Part shown: positions 36,975 through 46,312 of the stretch, piece by piece
How positions within the stretch are numbered: position 1 is the first letter of the stretch
Layout of the letters: every line of letters starts with the position of its first letter
Assembly: GCA_029259915.1 (NCBI GenBank)
Contig: JAJDED010000007.1
Location: forward strand, 62,001-126,000
Direction: 5' to 3'
Length of the DNA: 64,000 nucleotides
Origin: Planctomycetota bacterium
Lineage (GTDB): Bacteria; Planctomycetota; Planctomycetia; Pirellulales; Lacipirellulaceae
The notes under the pieces: model-generated
Database searches by the model: none
Seen by the model: the letters and a program-made list of their open reading frames with translations, nothing else
Told to the model about the DNA's origin: nothing
Translations under genes and position numbers: made by a program

Positions 36975-37898
36975 CTAGGACTCGCTTTCGTCGAACTCCG
37001 AGAGATCGATTTCGGCTCCGGTGCGGATTAAATCCTCTAGCAATTTCAACCCGACCTGCTTGGCTTCCGATTTTTTAAGACGGATAAAACGCAATTTTGA
37101 ATCACCAAGATAGACATCTCTTCGCAATACATCGCCCGTGGGCTCCACCCAGGAGACGGCTTGTAAGCGTTCGTTTTGAGCGATTCCCGAACTGGTCATC
37201 GAGCGATATTCAACCCGAAAGGTTCTATGCATTTTACCCGCGTAATGGATCATTTCGGATACCATCACTTCTGCTTGGACAAGCTCGGTGGGATCGCTCG
37301 GTGAATGAAACGGGCTGTAAATCTCTTCTTGCCAACGACGACCGACATACATTTTCGACAGCTTGGCGTCGGGAAAGAGCACTTCGTTGAGCGACTTGCT
37401 ATCGGGAAGATAGATGGGTGTGGAATAGGTGAGATCGGCTGAATGCACGCGAAGGTTCAAAAAAGAACCTTCCACCCTGCCCGACATATTTAATACCGAA
37501 GGAAGTTCGTTAATGTTGATTCGGCTATTGAACGAGGAAAAGTTCCCAAGCGAGTCGAACTCAATTCGGGTGCGCGCCTTAAATGTGATATTCCCAAGAT
37601 CACCTCCAATGCTCCGCATCCAGGTTGGAGCCAAATCCATTAAAGGAATGTCTTCCAGAACCACCTGATTATGCAAGTCGATCGTGCCGCCAACGCCCGA
37701 GAGACGAACGCTTGCTGCGCGCCCCACGGTTCTGCCTTGCCATTCTACTTTCCACGCCACTGCCTGACCGGTCTCGTAGGCTTCGACAAGGGGCGGCTCG
37801 CCTTCGAAGAAGGAAGGCAGAATACGCTCCGAGACTAGCCAAGTCATGCTACTTAGCCACAAGATTACAACAGCAAACACGAAAACGCGGTTGGCCAT
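36975..37898 (-). CDS. Membrane-anchored protein of unknown function
   Basis: A 307-residue protein with one N-terminal membrane segment (VFVFAVVILWLSSMTWLV) and an extracytoplasmic beta-rich domain that begins EAYETGQAVAWKVEWQGRTVG. It ends with an acidic tail (EIDLSEFDESES). It is the first gene of the run that includes the ABC exporter at 34296-36874, so it may be an accessory or substrate-handling factor. I do not recognise the domain. Confidence 0.75.
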   Translation of the reverse strand: MANRVFVFAVVILWLSSMTWLVSERILPSFFEGEPPLVEAYETGQAVAWKVEWQGRTVGRAASVRLSGVGGTIDLHNQVVLEDIPLMDLAPTWMRSIGGDLGNITFKARTRIEFDSLGNFSSFNSRININELPSVLNMSGRVEGSFLNLRVHSADLTYSTPIYLPDSKSLNEVLFPDAKLSKMYVGRRWQEEIYSPFHSPSDPTELVQAEVMVSEMIHYAGKMHRTFRVEYRSMTSSGIAQNERLQAVSWVEPTGDVLRRDVYLGDSKLRFIRLKKSEAKQVGLKLLEDLIRTGAEIDLSEFDESES

Positions 37899-38528
37899 GG
37901 CGCAAACGCTTTCCCCACGCGCAAAAGTGGTTTATCCCCAAGTATCGATGCTTGGCTTGAGAAGGAGTTTTGCCGCACATCCGTCCCACAGCCGGAGTCG
38001 GCAAAAAATGGGCGCTAAGCATATTTTACTCGAAAAATACAATCCAGGCGATATTGCCACGATTTCCCACTAACTTTGCGTCAAAAACCTCGTGTGAAAG
38101 GCCCTCTATCTAAGAGTCCAGCAGAGTCCACCAACAATATCTTTCTCAAAGTGCTAGGACAGAAACGATTGGCTTCCCCCGGCTCGAACAGGCAATTAGC
38201 CTTGGAGGCCATTTGCAAGGCAGGAAAAGCCGTTTTTACGTTGCTGGCCACTTCTCCTTGAGGCGAAATACACCTCGATAGCAGCCCCCCTAATACGAGG
38301 GGCAGAATGATCTCTCTTCTCAAAACTGCCATCTGGAAAACCTGTCGGAGCGACGCCGCAAACCTTGACTCTAAAAGGTGTTATGGATTTCCCTTCGTTA
38401 TTTCCAGAGCGTTTTTTTGGGTTCATAGAGGCTTTCAGGGTTTGAAATCTGTGCCTTGCCACCTTATGCTGGATGTCACTCTGGAACAGCAATTTAATGG
38501 ATCGTGGAAGCCCCGCAGGAGGTGAGTT
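37899..38528. other. Gene-free stretch of 630 bases
   Basis: A divergent region between the membrane-anchored protein gene and the zinc-ribbon gene. I see no credible coding frame, tRNA or long inverted repeat; a short hairpin (CCCCTAATACGAGGGG) lies at about 38286-38301. The end of the region carries GGAGGTGAGTT, the ribosome-binding site of the next gene. Confidence 0.6.
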
Positions 38529-38777
38529 ATGGCCAACCCTATCTATTTCGTTCAGGAATGTCCCACTTGTGGAAGGAACCTTCAGATTCGCGTCGAGTAC
38601 CTTGGCAAAGGAGTAGCTTGCCAACATTGTGCTGCGAATTTCGAAGCATGTGATCCAAGTTCTGGGAATTATCCTCCCATGGAATCGAGCTTGGCGTTGC
38701 TCGACCGTGCCGATCAGCTAATCCTCCAAGCGGCTGTGGCTAACGGAGTTGAAAGCGGCAGCCAGGGCGAATGCTGA
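38529..38777 (+). CDS. Small zinc-ribbon protein
   Basis: An 82-residue protein with two CxxC knuckles, CPTC at 11-14 and CQHC at 31-34, separated by NLQIRVEYLGKGVA, which form a zinc ribbon of a kind repeated across planctomycete proteins. The C-terminal half is an amphipathic helix (SLALLDRADQLILQAAVANG). An excellent ribosome-binding site, AGGAGGTGAG, precedes ATG 38529. It ends 33 bases from the stop of the convergent aroA gene. Role unknown. Confidence 0.8.
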   Translation: MANPIYFVQECPTCGRNLQIRVEYLGKGVACQHCAANFEACDPSSGNYPPMESSLALLDRADQLILQAAVANGVESGSQGEC

Positions 38778-38809
38778 GCCTTGCTGCAAAAGCTAGTCGA
38801 CGGTTCTGA

Positions 38810-40105
38810 TCACGATTGCGATCCAAGCTTTTCAAGGTCCTCGAAGAACCGGGGATACGTTTTCTCTGTGCAGCCTGGGTGGCGGATGACCACTCCCGGC
38901 AATGCCAATCCGGCAACCGCGAAACTCATTGCCATGCGGTGGTCGTTATAGGTATCGATGGCCGCTGGGGTCGGCTTGCCCGGTGTGATCTTCATACCAT
39001 CGTCGGTTTCGACAACCTCTGCTCCGAGCTTGCGCAACTCGGTTGCTACCGCCGCGATGCGGTCGGTTTCCTTGTGCCGAATATGTGCAACATTGCGGAT
39101 GGTCGTTGGCCCTTCGGCAAAGATGGCGACTGCTGCCAAAGTTTGCACCGTGTCGCTGATGGCGTTCATGTCGACATCGATTCCACGTAGCGCCCCGCCA
39201 ATTACGGTGGTTTGGTTGGTTTCTCGACGGACCTGACATCCCATTTTCTCCAGGCAATCGACAAACGCCACGTCGCCCTGCAAACTACTGCGGCTAAGGC
39301 CCGTGACCGTGATTTCCCCGCCGGTCACCGCGGCGGCTGCCCAAAAATAACTGGCTGCCGAGGCGTCGGGTTCAATTGAGTAATCGCATGTCGAATAATT
39401 CGCGCACGGGATGGAAATTTGTGAATAATCGTCCGCATTCTTCATCTCGACGCCGAACGACTGCATCACGGCCGTGGTCATTGCTACGTAGGGGAGCGAA
39501 ACCAGTTTGCCGTCGACCTGAAGATTCACGCCGTTTCTTGCTGCTGGGGCAGCCATTATTAGTCCGCTTAGAAACTGGCTGGAGATGTTTCCGCGGATCG
39601 TTGCTTCTCCCCCTTCGAGGCCGTTGGCTCGAATCCGTACGGGCGGGCACCCGCCGGGACTTTCGCACGCGACATCCGCGCCCAGTTGGTTGAGCGCCTC
39701 GGCTAGATCGCCAATCGGGCGCTCGCGCATTCTCTCGATTCCATCGAGCCGATATTTTCCGTCACCCAGCGTGACCAGTGCCGTGAGAAATCGAATAGTT
39801 GTGCCGCTGTTAGCAACAAAAATCTCTGCTTCGTTTGCCGGTGGCTTTCCGAGACAGCCTTCGACTTGTAACGTCTCGCCGGTATCTTCAACCGCGATCT
39901 CGATGCCCAGCGACCGAAGCCCGGCGATCATCACTCGCGTGTCTTCGCTGTCCAGCGCCCCGCACAGCGTACTGGTTCCTTCGGCCAAAGCTGCGCAGAT
40001 GAGGGCCCGATTGGTAATGCTTTTCGACCCAGGCGGGCGTACCGTTGCCCGCAACGGCCCGGGGGCGGGTTTGATTTCGATTGCGTCAGGGAATTCGAAT
40101 GACAT
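38810..40105 (-). CDS. aroA: 3-phosphoshikimate 1-carboxyvinyltransferase (EPSP synthase)
   Basis: A 431-residue enzyme of the shikimate pathway joining shikimate-3-phosphate and phosphoenolpyruvate. Motifs include PGSKSITNRAL near residue 22, the PEP-binding ANSGTTIRFLTAL near 90, RERPIGDLAEAL, and the C-terminal HKETDRIAA and DTYNDHRMAMSFAVAGL. The start is ATG 40105; frames opening further upstream add an unconserved leader. In the ANSGTTIRF motif the position occupied by Pro101 in the E. coli enzyme is Phe. The gene is divergent from the oxidoreductase gene. Confidence 0.96.
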   Translation of the reverse strand: MSFEFPDAIEIKPAPGPLRATVRPPGSKSITNRALICAALAEGTSTLCGALDSEDTRVMIAGLRSLGIEIAVEDTGETLQVEGCLGKPPANEAEIFVANSGTTIRFLTALVTLGDGKYRLDGIERMRERPIGDLAEALNQLGADVACESPGGCPPVRIRANGLEGGEATIRGNISSQFLSGLIMAAPAARNGVNLQVDGKLVSLPYVAMTTAVMQSFGVEMKNADDYSQISIPCANYSTCDYSIEPDASAASYFWAAAAVTGGEITVTGLSRSSLQGDVAFVDCLEKMGCQVRRETNQTTVIGGALRGIDVDMNAISDTVQTLAAVAIFAEGPTTIRNVAHIRHKETDRIAAVATELRKLGAEVVETDDGMKITPGKPTPAAIDTYNDHRMAMSFAVAGLALPGVVIRHPGCTEKTYPRFFEDLEKLGSQS

Positions 40106-40250
40106 GGCAATTACAAACATAGAAACCTGAAAAACAGTGTGGCAATTATACTCGCTGAAAGATACGCTCGATACTTCAATCGGCTGTTTTGAACCGAAAG
40201 AAATAGTTCGAACCGTTTGAACCAAGTCCTATCATTTCCAGGAACCGATC

Positions 40251-42449
40251 ATGAAAAAAATTCGCTCCGGCGGCGGTTGGCCTGCCGTTCTCTATGCACT
40301 ACGCAAGGGGCGTGAGGCGGGTGGCTTCTGGAAGTTGTGGAAAGCCATGCGCAGCAAAAACGTCTGCAAAACCTGCGCGCTCGGCATGGGCGGTCAGCGA
40401 GGTGGCATGGTCAACGAGGCGGGGCATTTCCCGGAAGTCTGCAAAAAGTCGCTGCAAGCGATGGTGGCAGACATGCAGGGAGCCATCGCTCCCGACTTCT
40501 GGCAACAACACACGCCGGAATCGCTTCAACAACTTTCGCCGAAGGAATTGGAAAGCTGCGGTCGGCTGTCGCAGCCCGTGTTGTTCACCGCCGAGCAGCG
40601 CCGGTTTCAACCGATCTCTTGGGAAGATGCGCTCGCGCGAATTGTCACCAAGTTGCGCGAACTTTCGGCAGAACAAACTTTTTGGTACTTCAGCGGACGC
40701 AGCAGCAACGAAGCCGGGTTCTTGCTGCAGATGTTTGCCCGCATCTACGGCACCAACAACATTAACAACTGTAGTTATTACTGCCATCAAGCTAGCGGCG
40801 TGGGACTTGCCAGCGCGACGGGTAGCGGTACCGCCACGATTGTGTTGGACGATCTTGAACATGCCGATTGTGTGTTTGTGATCGGCGGCAACCCGGCCAG
40901 CAATCATCCCCGACTGATGCGCACTTTGATGCAGGTGCGTCGCCGCGGTGGCGACGTGGTGGTAATCAATCCGATTGTTGAAACAGGACTTGTGAAATTT
41001 AGCGTACCGAGCGATGTGCGAAGCCTGTTGTTTGGCAGCCGAATTGCCAGCTTGGTGGTGCAACCGCACATCGGCGGCGATTTGGCATTGCTCACGGGGA
41101 TTGCTAAGCAAATTGTTGAAATGGACGCTCACGACAAAACATTTCTCGATTCCTATTGCCACGGTTGGCCCGAGCTTGCAGCACAACTAAAAACAACGTC
41201 GTGGGACGAGATCGTCGAGAAAAGCGGCGTCGACCGCGAGCAAATCAACGCGATTGCCGATCGCTATGCCCGGGCAAAAAACGTCGTGTTTAGTTGGACG
41301 ATGGGGATCACCCACCACGCCCACGGCGTGCAAAATGTCCAGGCGATCGCAAACCTGGCCTGTTTGCGTGGGATGATTGGTCGATCCGGTGCCGGTTTGA
41401 TGCCGATTCGTGGGCATTCGAACGTGCAAGGAATCGGCTCCGTGGGCGTGACGCCAAAACTTAAGGAGACCCTCTTCGAGCGGTTGCAAAATCACTTTGG
41501 TGTTGAGCTGCCAACCACCAAAGGCCGCGACACGATGGACTGCATGGAAGGGGCTGCCAGCGGCGAATTGAAATTTGGATTCTGCCTGGGTGGCAACCTG
41601 TACGGCTCGAACCCTGATGCAAATTATGCTCAGCAGGCGCTCGAAAATCTCGACATGGCCGTCTATTTGAACACGACCCTCAACACGGGCCACGCCTTTG
41701 GGCTGGCGCGCGAAACAATCATTCTGCCAGTGCTTGCCCGCGACGAAGAACCGCAGCCGACCACGCAGGAATCGATGTTCAACCTGGTGCGAATGAGCGA
41801 CGGCGGACCGCAACGACTGCCGGGGCTCAAGAGCGAAGTGGAAATCATTGCCACAATCGCCCAGCGCGTGCTTGGCAATTCTGATGCCAATGGCCAGTCT
41901 CCAGTCGACTGGCAATCGCTACGCCAAACGGGCCAGATCCGCACCGCCATTGCAAAAATTGTTCCCGGCTTCGAAAAGATTGCCACGATCGATTCCACCA
42001 AAGAGGAGTTTCAGATCGGCGGCCGAACTTTTCATGAACCTCAGTTCGCCACCGCCGATGGCCGAGCACATTTGCACGCCCACCGGCTGCCGAATCTTCG
42101 CGGTACAGGCGAAAAAGAACTACGGCTGATGACCATCCGCAGCGAGGGCCAGTTCAACACGGTGGTCTACGAAAATCACGATCTGTACCGCAACGTCGAG
42201 AGCCGCGACGTGGTGCTGATCCACCCCGACGACATCGTGCGTTTAAATCTCGATACATCTAAACCGGTAGCAGTCCACGGCCCAGCAGGCACGCTGCCCG
42301 GTGTGCGACTGCACCCATTCCCCGAAATCCGCCCCGGCAACGCAGCAATGTATTTCCCAGAGGCCAACGTGCTGGTAAGCCGTGAAGTCGACCCCAAAAG
42401 CAAAACGCCCGCGTTCAAGGGGGCGGTGATTAGGCTGGAGGGGGAATGA
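40251..42449 (+). CDS. FdhF/YdeP-family molybdopterin oxidoreductase
   Basis: A 732-residue cytosolic oxidoreductase of the formate dehydrogenase-like YdeP branch. Cys39, Cys42 and Cys64 in the N-terminal region suit an iron-sulfur site; the molybdopterin domain follows with FSGRSSNEAGFLLQMFARIYGTNN-like and NCSYYCHQASGVG motifs, FVIGGNPASNHPRLM and GMIGRSGAGLMPIRGHSNVQG. The C-terminal dinucleotide-binding domain runs from about 620 (LRLMTIRSEGQFNTV). YdeP proteins lack a known substrate; an acid-resistance link exists in E. coli. No fdhD or cofactor genes are adjacent. Confidence 0.9.
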   Translation: MKKIRSGGGWPAVLYALRKGREAGGFWKLWKAMRSKNVCKTCALGMGGQRGGMVNEAGHFPEVCKKSLQAMVADMQGAIAPDFWQQHTPESLQQLSPKELESCGRLSQPVLFTAEQRRFQPISWEDALARIVTKLRELSAEQTFWYFSGRSSNEAGFLLQMFARIYGTNNINNCSYYCHQASGVGLASATGSGTATIVLDDLEHADCVFVIGGNPASNHPRLMRTLMQVRRRGGDVVVINPIVETGLVKFSVPSDVRSLLFGSRIASLVVQPHIGGDLALLTGIAKQIVEMDAHDKTFLDSYCHGWPELAAQLKTTSWDEIVEKSGVDREQINAIADRYARAKNVVFSWTMGITHHAHGVQNVQAIANLACLRGMIGRSGAGLMPIRGHSNVQGIGSVGVTPKLKETLFERLQNHFGVELPTTKGRDTMDCMEGAASGELKFGFCLGGNLYGSNPDANYAQQALENLDMAVYLNTTLNTGHAFGLARETIILPVLARDEEPQPTTQESMFNLVRMSDGGPQRLPGLKSEVEIIATIAQRVLGNSDANGQSPVDWQSLRQTGQIRTAIAKIVPGFEKIATIDSTKEEFQIGGRTFHEPQFATADGRAHLHAHRLPNLRGTGEKELRLMTIRSEGQFNTVVYENHDLYRNVESRDVVLIHPDDIVRLNLDTSKPVAVHGPAGTLPGVRLHPFPEIRPGNAAMYFPEANVLVSREVDPKSKTPAFKGAVIRLEGE

Positions 42450-42470
42450 GATTAGGCGGTTGCCAGCAAA

Positions 42471-42684
42471 TTTTGGCCGAAGGCCTTTTTCAACGTAGCC
42501 TGGGGCAAACGAAGTGCCGCCCCAGGTGCCTAGATATATATCCTTACTTTTGGCCGAAGGCCATAGTCACTCAATGGTTGCTCCAGGCCGATGAGTATGG
42601 CCTTTGGCCAAAAGTGTTGCGATGTTACCAATCCCTAGGGCGTTGCCCCAGGCTACGATGTGTGAGGCCTTCGGCCATAATTGG
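42471..42684. repeat. Nested inverted repeat, GGCCGAAGGCC/CCTGGGGCAA type
   Basis: Outer arms 42471-42510 (TTTTGGCCGAAGGCC, then GTAGCCTGGGGCAA) pair with 42641-42684 (TTGCCCCAGGCTAC, then GGCCTTCGGCC). Inside is a second pair: CTTTTGGCCGAAGGCCATAG (from 42547) with TATGGCCTTTGGCCAAAAG (ending 42614). It fills the 247-base gap between the convergent oxidoreductase and MazF stops. Confidence 0.8.
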
Positions 42685-42696
42685 AAATGTAGCGGG

Positions 42697-43038
42697 TCAG
42701 GGTAGACTAAGCACCAGTTTCAGACCTGCATCCACGCATAACATTTCTTTTGCCGCAAGACGCTTCACGCGTTCCGCCAAGTTCGTCTTATCAAGCGTTG
42801 TCAGTTGGGACACATTGACGACGGATCGTTTTGGCAGCCCCGAAGCCTTGCGAGAAAGAAGCACATTGCCCGGCGCTTCAGCAAGACGCAAGTTCGAGGT
42901 AAGCGTCGCAACAACTACCGTCCGCAGTCGGCTGGCGTTAAACTCGTCGTCCGAAATAATCAAAGTTGGTCTGGAAAACCCCGGCTCGGAACCGTTGGGA
43001 TCGGGGAGAGTGGCCCACCAAATTTCACCTCGACGCAT
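42697..43038 (-). CDS. MazF/PemK-family toxin
   Basis: A 113-residue endoribonuclease toxin of the type II MazF/PemK fold, expected to cut mRNA at short motifs. The family start MRRGEIWWATLPDPNGSEPGFSRPTLIIS includes the conserved GEIW and RP elements; later VVVATLTSN and SVVNVSQLTTLDK strands fit the fold. The ATG at 43038 shares one base with the antitoxin stop (TAATG), so translation is coupled. An upstream GTG at 43044 is possible. Confidence 0.92.
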   Translation of the reverse strand: MRRGEIWWATLPDPNGSEPGFSRPTLIISDDEFNASRLRTVVVATLTSNLRLAEAPGNVLLSRKASGLPKRSVVNVSQLTTLDKTNLAERVKRLAAKEMLCVDAGLKLVLSLP

Positions 43039-43274
43039 TACCACTCCTGGTCACGGAGAACCGAAGCGGAGGCTCGCTTAACAAACTCGATTGTCTCAAC
43101 GTCGTCATCTGAATAGACGGTATCGAGTTTCTTCGTAATTTCTCCAGCACGAGTGGCTTCTAGAAATTTGCGCACCGCACGGCAATAGAGTTCACTTCGG
43201 GAGAGAGCAAGCCTCTTAGCGGTTTCTTCCGCAGCGGCAAAAAGGTCGTCAGGAATAGAGATGGCGGTCTTCAT
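43038..43274 (-). CDS. Ribbon-helix-helix antitoxin
   Basis: A 78-residue antitoxin. Residues 1-40 form a ribbon-helix-helix DNA-binding domain (KTAISIPDDLFAAAEETAKRL, SRSELYCRAVRKFL); the C-terminal part is acidic and would wrap around the toxin. It is encoded before the toxin with a one-base overlap. A perfect palindrome 8 bases upstream of its start codon is a likely self-repression site. Confidence 0.92.
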   Translation of the reverse strand: MKTAISIPDDLFAAAEETAKRLALSRSELYCRAVRKFLEATRAGEITKKLDTVYSDDDVETIEFVKRASASVLRDQEW

Positions 43275-43281
43275 GGCTGAA

Positions 43282-43299
43282 GTATAACTCCAGTTATAC
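43282..43299. promoter_or_regulatory. Palindromic operator of the toxin-antitoxin pair
   Basis: GTATAAC-TCCA-GTTATAC is a perfect 7-base inverted repeat with a 4-base spacer, 8 bases upstream of the antitoxin ATG on the minus strand. Ribbon-helix-helix antitoxins commonly bind such sites to repress their own operon. A fragment of a CCACAGATTACGCAGATTTC repeat lies further out at about 43370. Confidence 0.65.
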
Positions 43300-43494
43300 C
43301 TCTGGGCAAGGTCTTTTCAGTAAGTTCTCGGTGGGAAATGTTGCATTAGCGGAATGCACCATTTTTTCGACCACAGATTACGCAGATTTCACGGAAAGTC
43401 CCATCCGTTAGGTATCCGTGCAAAAAAACGAGTACAATCTGTCCGTCTGACATCGTATCGGCTGAAACCCTTTGTACTCACTGTGGTTTAACTC

Positions 43495-44016
43495 ATGGAC
43501 GTGGCTAAATCATCCGCAGACCTACCCAAGCGTAAAAAGCATTTTTTTCGATTTAGCCTCCGGACTCTTCTAGCCGTGGTAACCGGGTTTCCTATCCTGC
43601 TTGTTGCGTGTTTACCAAAGTTGGTGACAGGCGACTTTTGTCAATTGGAAGTCAGCAAGATTCAAGTCGAAGCTCCAGGCGTTTTTCGGATCAGCCTTTC
43701 CACAAGAATATCAAGCGGGACAGGGATTTCTGTAACAATAAGCGGTGGAGGTTCAATGACGTTGAGCGGGGGAACAAATGCCAGCCTAATTCCGACCTGG
43801 CCGCATCACGGTACTACACAAATTGCATTGCAGATTGCTCCGAAAAAAATCTCCGATATGGACGCAGGAACGGATCGTATCCTCGTCATCAGGCAAGGAC
43901 AAGATTATGAAGTGGTGCCAGACAGGCCGCTTGAGATATGCAACTTTGTAGACAGTCTCGGTGATGAGCATAAAGTTGTCTTTCGCGTCAAACCTGGAAG
44001 CAAACTAGGTTTGTGA
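43495..44016 (+). CDS. Membrane-anchored protein with RFSLRTLL motif
   Basis: A 173-residue protein. The N-terminus has FRFSLRTLLAVVTGFPILLVA, a motif plus membrane segment shared by many short planctomycete proteins of unknown role. The rest is an extracytoplasmic beta domain rich in Ser, Gly and Thr (GTGISVTISGGGSMTLSGG) ending EHKVVFRVKPGSKLGL. The phrase HKVVFRVK also ends the EF-hand lipoprotein at 1519. It converges with the secA-like gene. Confidence 0.75.
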   Translation: MDVAKSSADLPKRKKHFFRFSLRTLLAVVTGFPILLVACLPKLVTGDFCQLEVSKIQVEAPGVFRISLSTRISSGTGISVTISGGGSMTLSGGTNASLIPTWPHHGTTQIALQIAPKKISDMDAGTDRILVIRQGQDYEVVPDRPLEICNFVDSLGDEHKVVFRVKPGSKLGL

Positions 44017-44052
44017 GTCGCGCAGGGTTGGCGTTCGCCGCATGTGGATCGG

Positions 44053-45996
44053 CTACCCAGGTGTGTCGAGGTAGGGGTCTTGGCCCATTTGGCGTTGGAC
44101 TTTTTGGCGTTCTTTTTCGTGATAGAGCAAAATCTTGCGATCGCGGAAATGGCGGCGCTCGACTCGGCGTTGGGCTTTGTGGAACATTGCTTCCATGCCG
44201 CGTAGCGCGCCCTTCGACTTGGCACCTTGGGCTTCAAGTCGGGCCGCTTTCTTGGGTCCGTATCCCAACAGTAAAATTTCGTCGTCGAGCGCGAGAAACT
44301 GGCGATAGGTTCCCGGGTCGCCTTGCCGGCCGCAGCGGCCGATCAATTGGCGGTCGACGCGTTTGGCTTCGTGCAGTTCGGTACAAATCACGTGCAATCC
44401 GCCCAGCTCGTCAACTCCTTCGCCCAGTTTGATATCGGTGCCGCGGCCTGCCATGTTCGTGGCAACAGTCACTTTGCCCTGCTCGCCCGCCGCGGCAACA
44501 ATTTCCGCTTCCTGGGCGACGTGCCGGGCGTTGAGCACCACCGGTTGCAATCCGCGTGCGGCAAGCAGTTTGGCCAAGTGTTCGCTTTTGTCGATCGAAC
44601 GTGTACCGATCAGCACCGGGCGATGGTGTTGGTGCTGCTCGAAGGCGTCTTCGACCACGGCATCCCATTTTTCGTCGTCGGTGCCGAAAACAAGCGTCGG
44701 CAACTGCCGACGGATGGGCGGTCGGTTGGTGGGAATCGACGAGACGTTGACTTCGTAGATTTTTTTCAGTTCGCCTCGGCTGGTCGATGCCGTGCCGGTC
44801 ATGCCGGCGAGTCGTTCGTAGCGGAGAAACAAATCTTGGATTGTGATCCGCGCCGCCTGATTGGTAGCGAACGTGATTTCGACTCCCTCTTGCGCTTCGA
44901 TCGCCTGGTGGATGCCTGCGCGCCACTTGCGTCCTTCGGCCAACCGTCCGGTGAATTCGTCGACGATTACAATTTCGTCGTCCCGGACCACGTAATGCCG
45001 ATCGAGAAACATCTCGCGGGCCACCTTGATTGCGCGTTGCACATATTCATAAATGGTCGAGAGCGGCAGCCGATCCATGGCTTCGGGCTTGGTGAGCGCG
45101 CGAACATGTTTGCGGCCGTCCAGCGACAGCTCGACTTGCCGATCGTCGTGATCGTATTCGTAGTGTTCGTTTTCGACAAATTGGTCTTTCACCTGCGCCG
45201 CCCAGCGATACGCTTCGGCGGCGATTTGTTCGTCTTCGCCTGGCAAGGCGCTAATGATCAACGGCGTGCGGGCCTCGTCAATCAGGATACTATCGGCTTC
45301 GTCGACCAACATGAAATGCAAGCCACGCTGGACCGGTTTGTCGGTCGCACCGTTTTCGCTTGCGCCGAGCATTTGGCCAAACAGATCCTGGTTGCCATCG
45401 CCTAGCGAGCGAGTGAGCAGCCGATCGCGCAAGAAGTCGAACCCCATCTCGTTGGCCGTGCCGTAGGTAATATCGCAGGCGTAGGCTTTGCTCCGCTGCG
45501 GCTGCGGCTGTTGGCCCTGAATAATTCCGACGGTCATTCCCAAGGCAGAATAAAGAGGCCTCATCCATTCGGCATCGCGCTGGGCGAGGTAGTCGTTCAC
45601 GGTTGCCAGGTGTGCGCCCTTTCCTTCGAGTGCTGCCAAATACAGAGGCAAGGTGGCGGTGAGCGTTTTTCCTTCGCCCGTCTGCATTTCGATGATCGAT
45701 CGGTGATGCATGATCGCGCCGCCCAAAAGCTGGACGTCGAAATGCCGCATCCCCAACTTGCGACGCCCCGCCTCGCGCACCAGTGCAAACGCTTCGACCA
45801 GGAGCCGATCCAGTGGCTCGCCGCTGCGCACCCGATAGCGCAAACCCAGACTCGTCTTCCGCAACTGGTGGTCGGAGAGTTCTTCCATCGCCGGTTCCAG
45901 AGCAGCGATTGCGGGCAAAGTTCCGGCGCAGCGGGCTATCGGGTCGCCAACGACCGATCGCACACTACGCCCTAACCCTTGCGGAAGTCTTGTCAC
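44053..45996 (-). CDS. Short SecA paralogue lacking the C-terminal third
   Basis: A 647-residue protein with a full SecA motor: TGEGKT near 105, VNDYLAQRDAEWM, DEADSILIDEARTPLII near 231, the preprotein-crosslinking region, then NMAGRGTDIKLG and QLIGRCGRQGDPG near 550. It stops soon after the beginning of the helical scaffold (RRHFRDRKILLYHEKERQK), so the wing domain, most of the scaffold and the zinc tail found in about 900-residue SecA are missing. It is probably a second, specialised translocase motor rather than the housekeeping SecA. The start is GTG. No SecY or accessory Sec genes are adjacent. Confidence 0.9.
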   Translation of the reverse strand: MTRLPQGLGRSVRSVVGDPIARCAGTLPAIAALEPAMEELSDHQLRKTSLGLRYRVRSGEPLDRLLVEAFALVREAGRRKLGMRHFDVQLLGGAIMHHRSIIEMQTGEGKTLTATLPLYLAALEGKGAHLATVNDYLAQRDAEWMRPLYSALGMTVGIIQGQQPQPQRSKAYACDITYGTANEMGFDFLRDRLLTRSLGDGNQDLFGQMLGASENGATDKPVQRGLHFMLVDEADSILIDEARTPLIISALPGEDEQIAAEAYRWAAQVKDQFVENEHYEYDHDDRQVELSLDGRKHVRALTKPEAMDRLPLSTIYEYVQRAIKVAREMFLDRHYVVRDDEIVIVDEFTGRLAEGRKWRAGIHQAIEAQEGVEITFATNQAARITIQDLFLRYERLAGMTGTASTSRGELKKIYEVNVSSIPTNRPPIRRQLPTLVFGTDDEKWDAVVEDAFEQHQHHRPVLIGTRSIDKSEHLAKLLAARGLQPVVLNARHVAQEAEIVAAAGEQGKVTVATNMAGRGTDIKLGEGVDELGGLHVICTELHEAKRVDRQLIGRCGRQGDPGTYRQFLALDDEILLLGYGPKKAARLEAQGAKSKGALRGMEAMFHKAQRRVERRHFRDRKILLYHEKERQKVQRQMGQDPYLDTPG

Positions 45997-46150
45997 GCTC
46001 GTTTTCTGCGGGAACTCAGATCAATATCGAGAAGGAATCCGGCTGCACCTCGGCAACCTATCGAATTCATCATACCGCAAGTTTCGCAGACGGCGAGGCC
46101 GAATCGAGCTTCAAAGGAAGGGTTAATACTACAGCGCAGAGTAAGAAACT

Positions 46151-46280
46151 GAAAAACCACAGATCACACGGATGACCACGGATGAAGAGGAAGTGTGGAC
46201 GTTATACGTTGACTGCGGGCAAGAGAGGCCAGCTATTGGTGCCTTTTATCAGTGATATCCGAGTAATCTGTGGTTTTTCT
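46151..46280. repeat. Long-arm inverted repeat, ACCACAGATCACACGGAT type
   Basis: GAAAAACCACAGATCACACG (from 46151) pairs with an arm ending CGAGTAATCTGTGGTTTTTC (46280); the left arm contains two CACGGATGA units. It is the main content of the 45997-46312 gap, between the 46313 stop and the secA-like start, both on the minus strand. Confidence 0.7.
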
Positions 46281-46312
46281 TTGTGGGAGTCGTACAAGTC
46301 TGCACTGCAAGA

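Noticed and set aside
44323..45405. Long plus-strand frame of 360 codons opposite the secA-like gene
   Set aside because: It is antisense to a gene with intact SecA motifs and shows no family features; such shadows are common where third positions are G/C.
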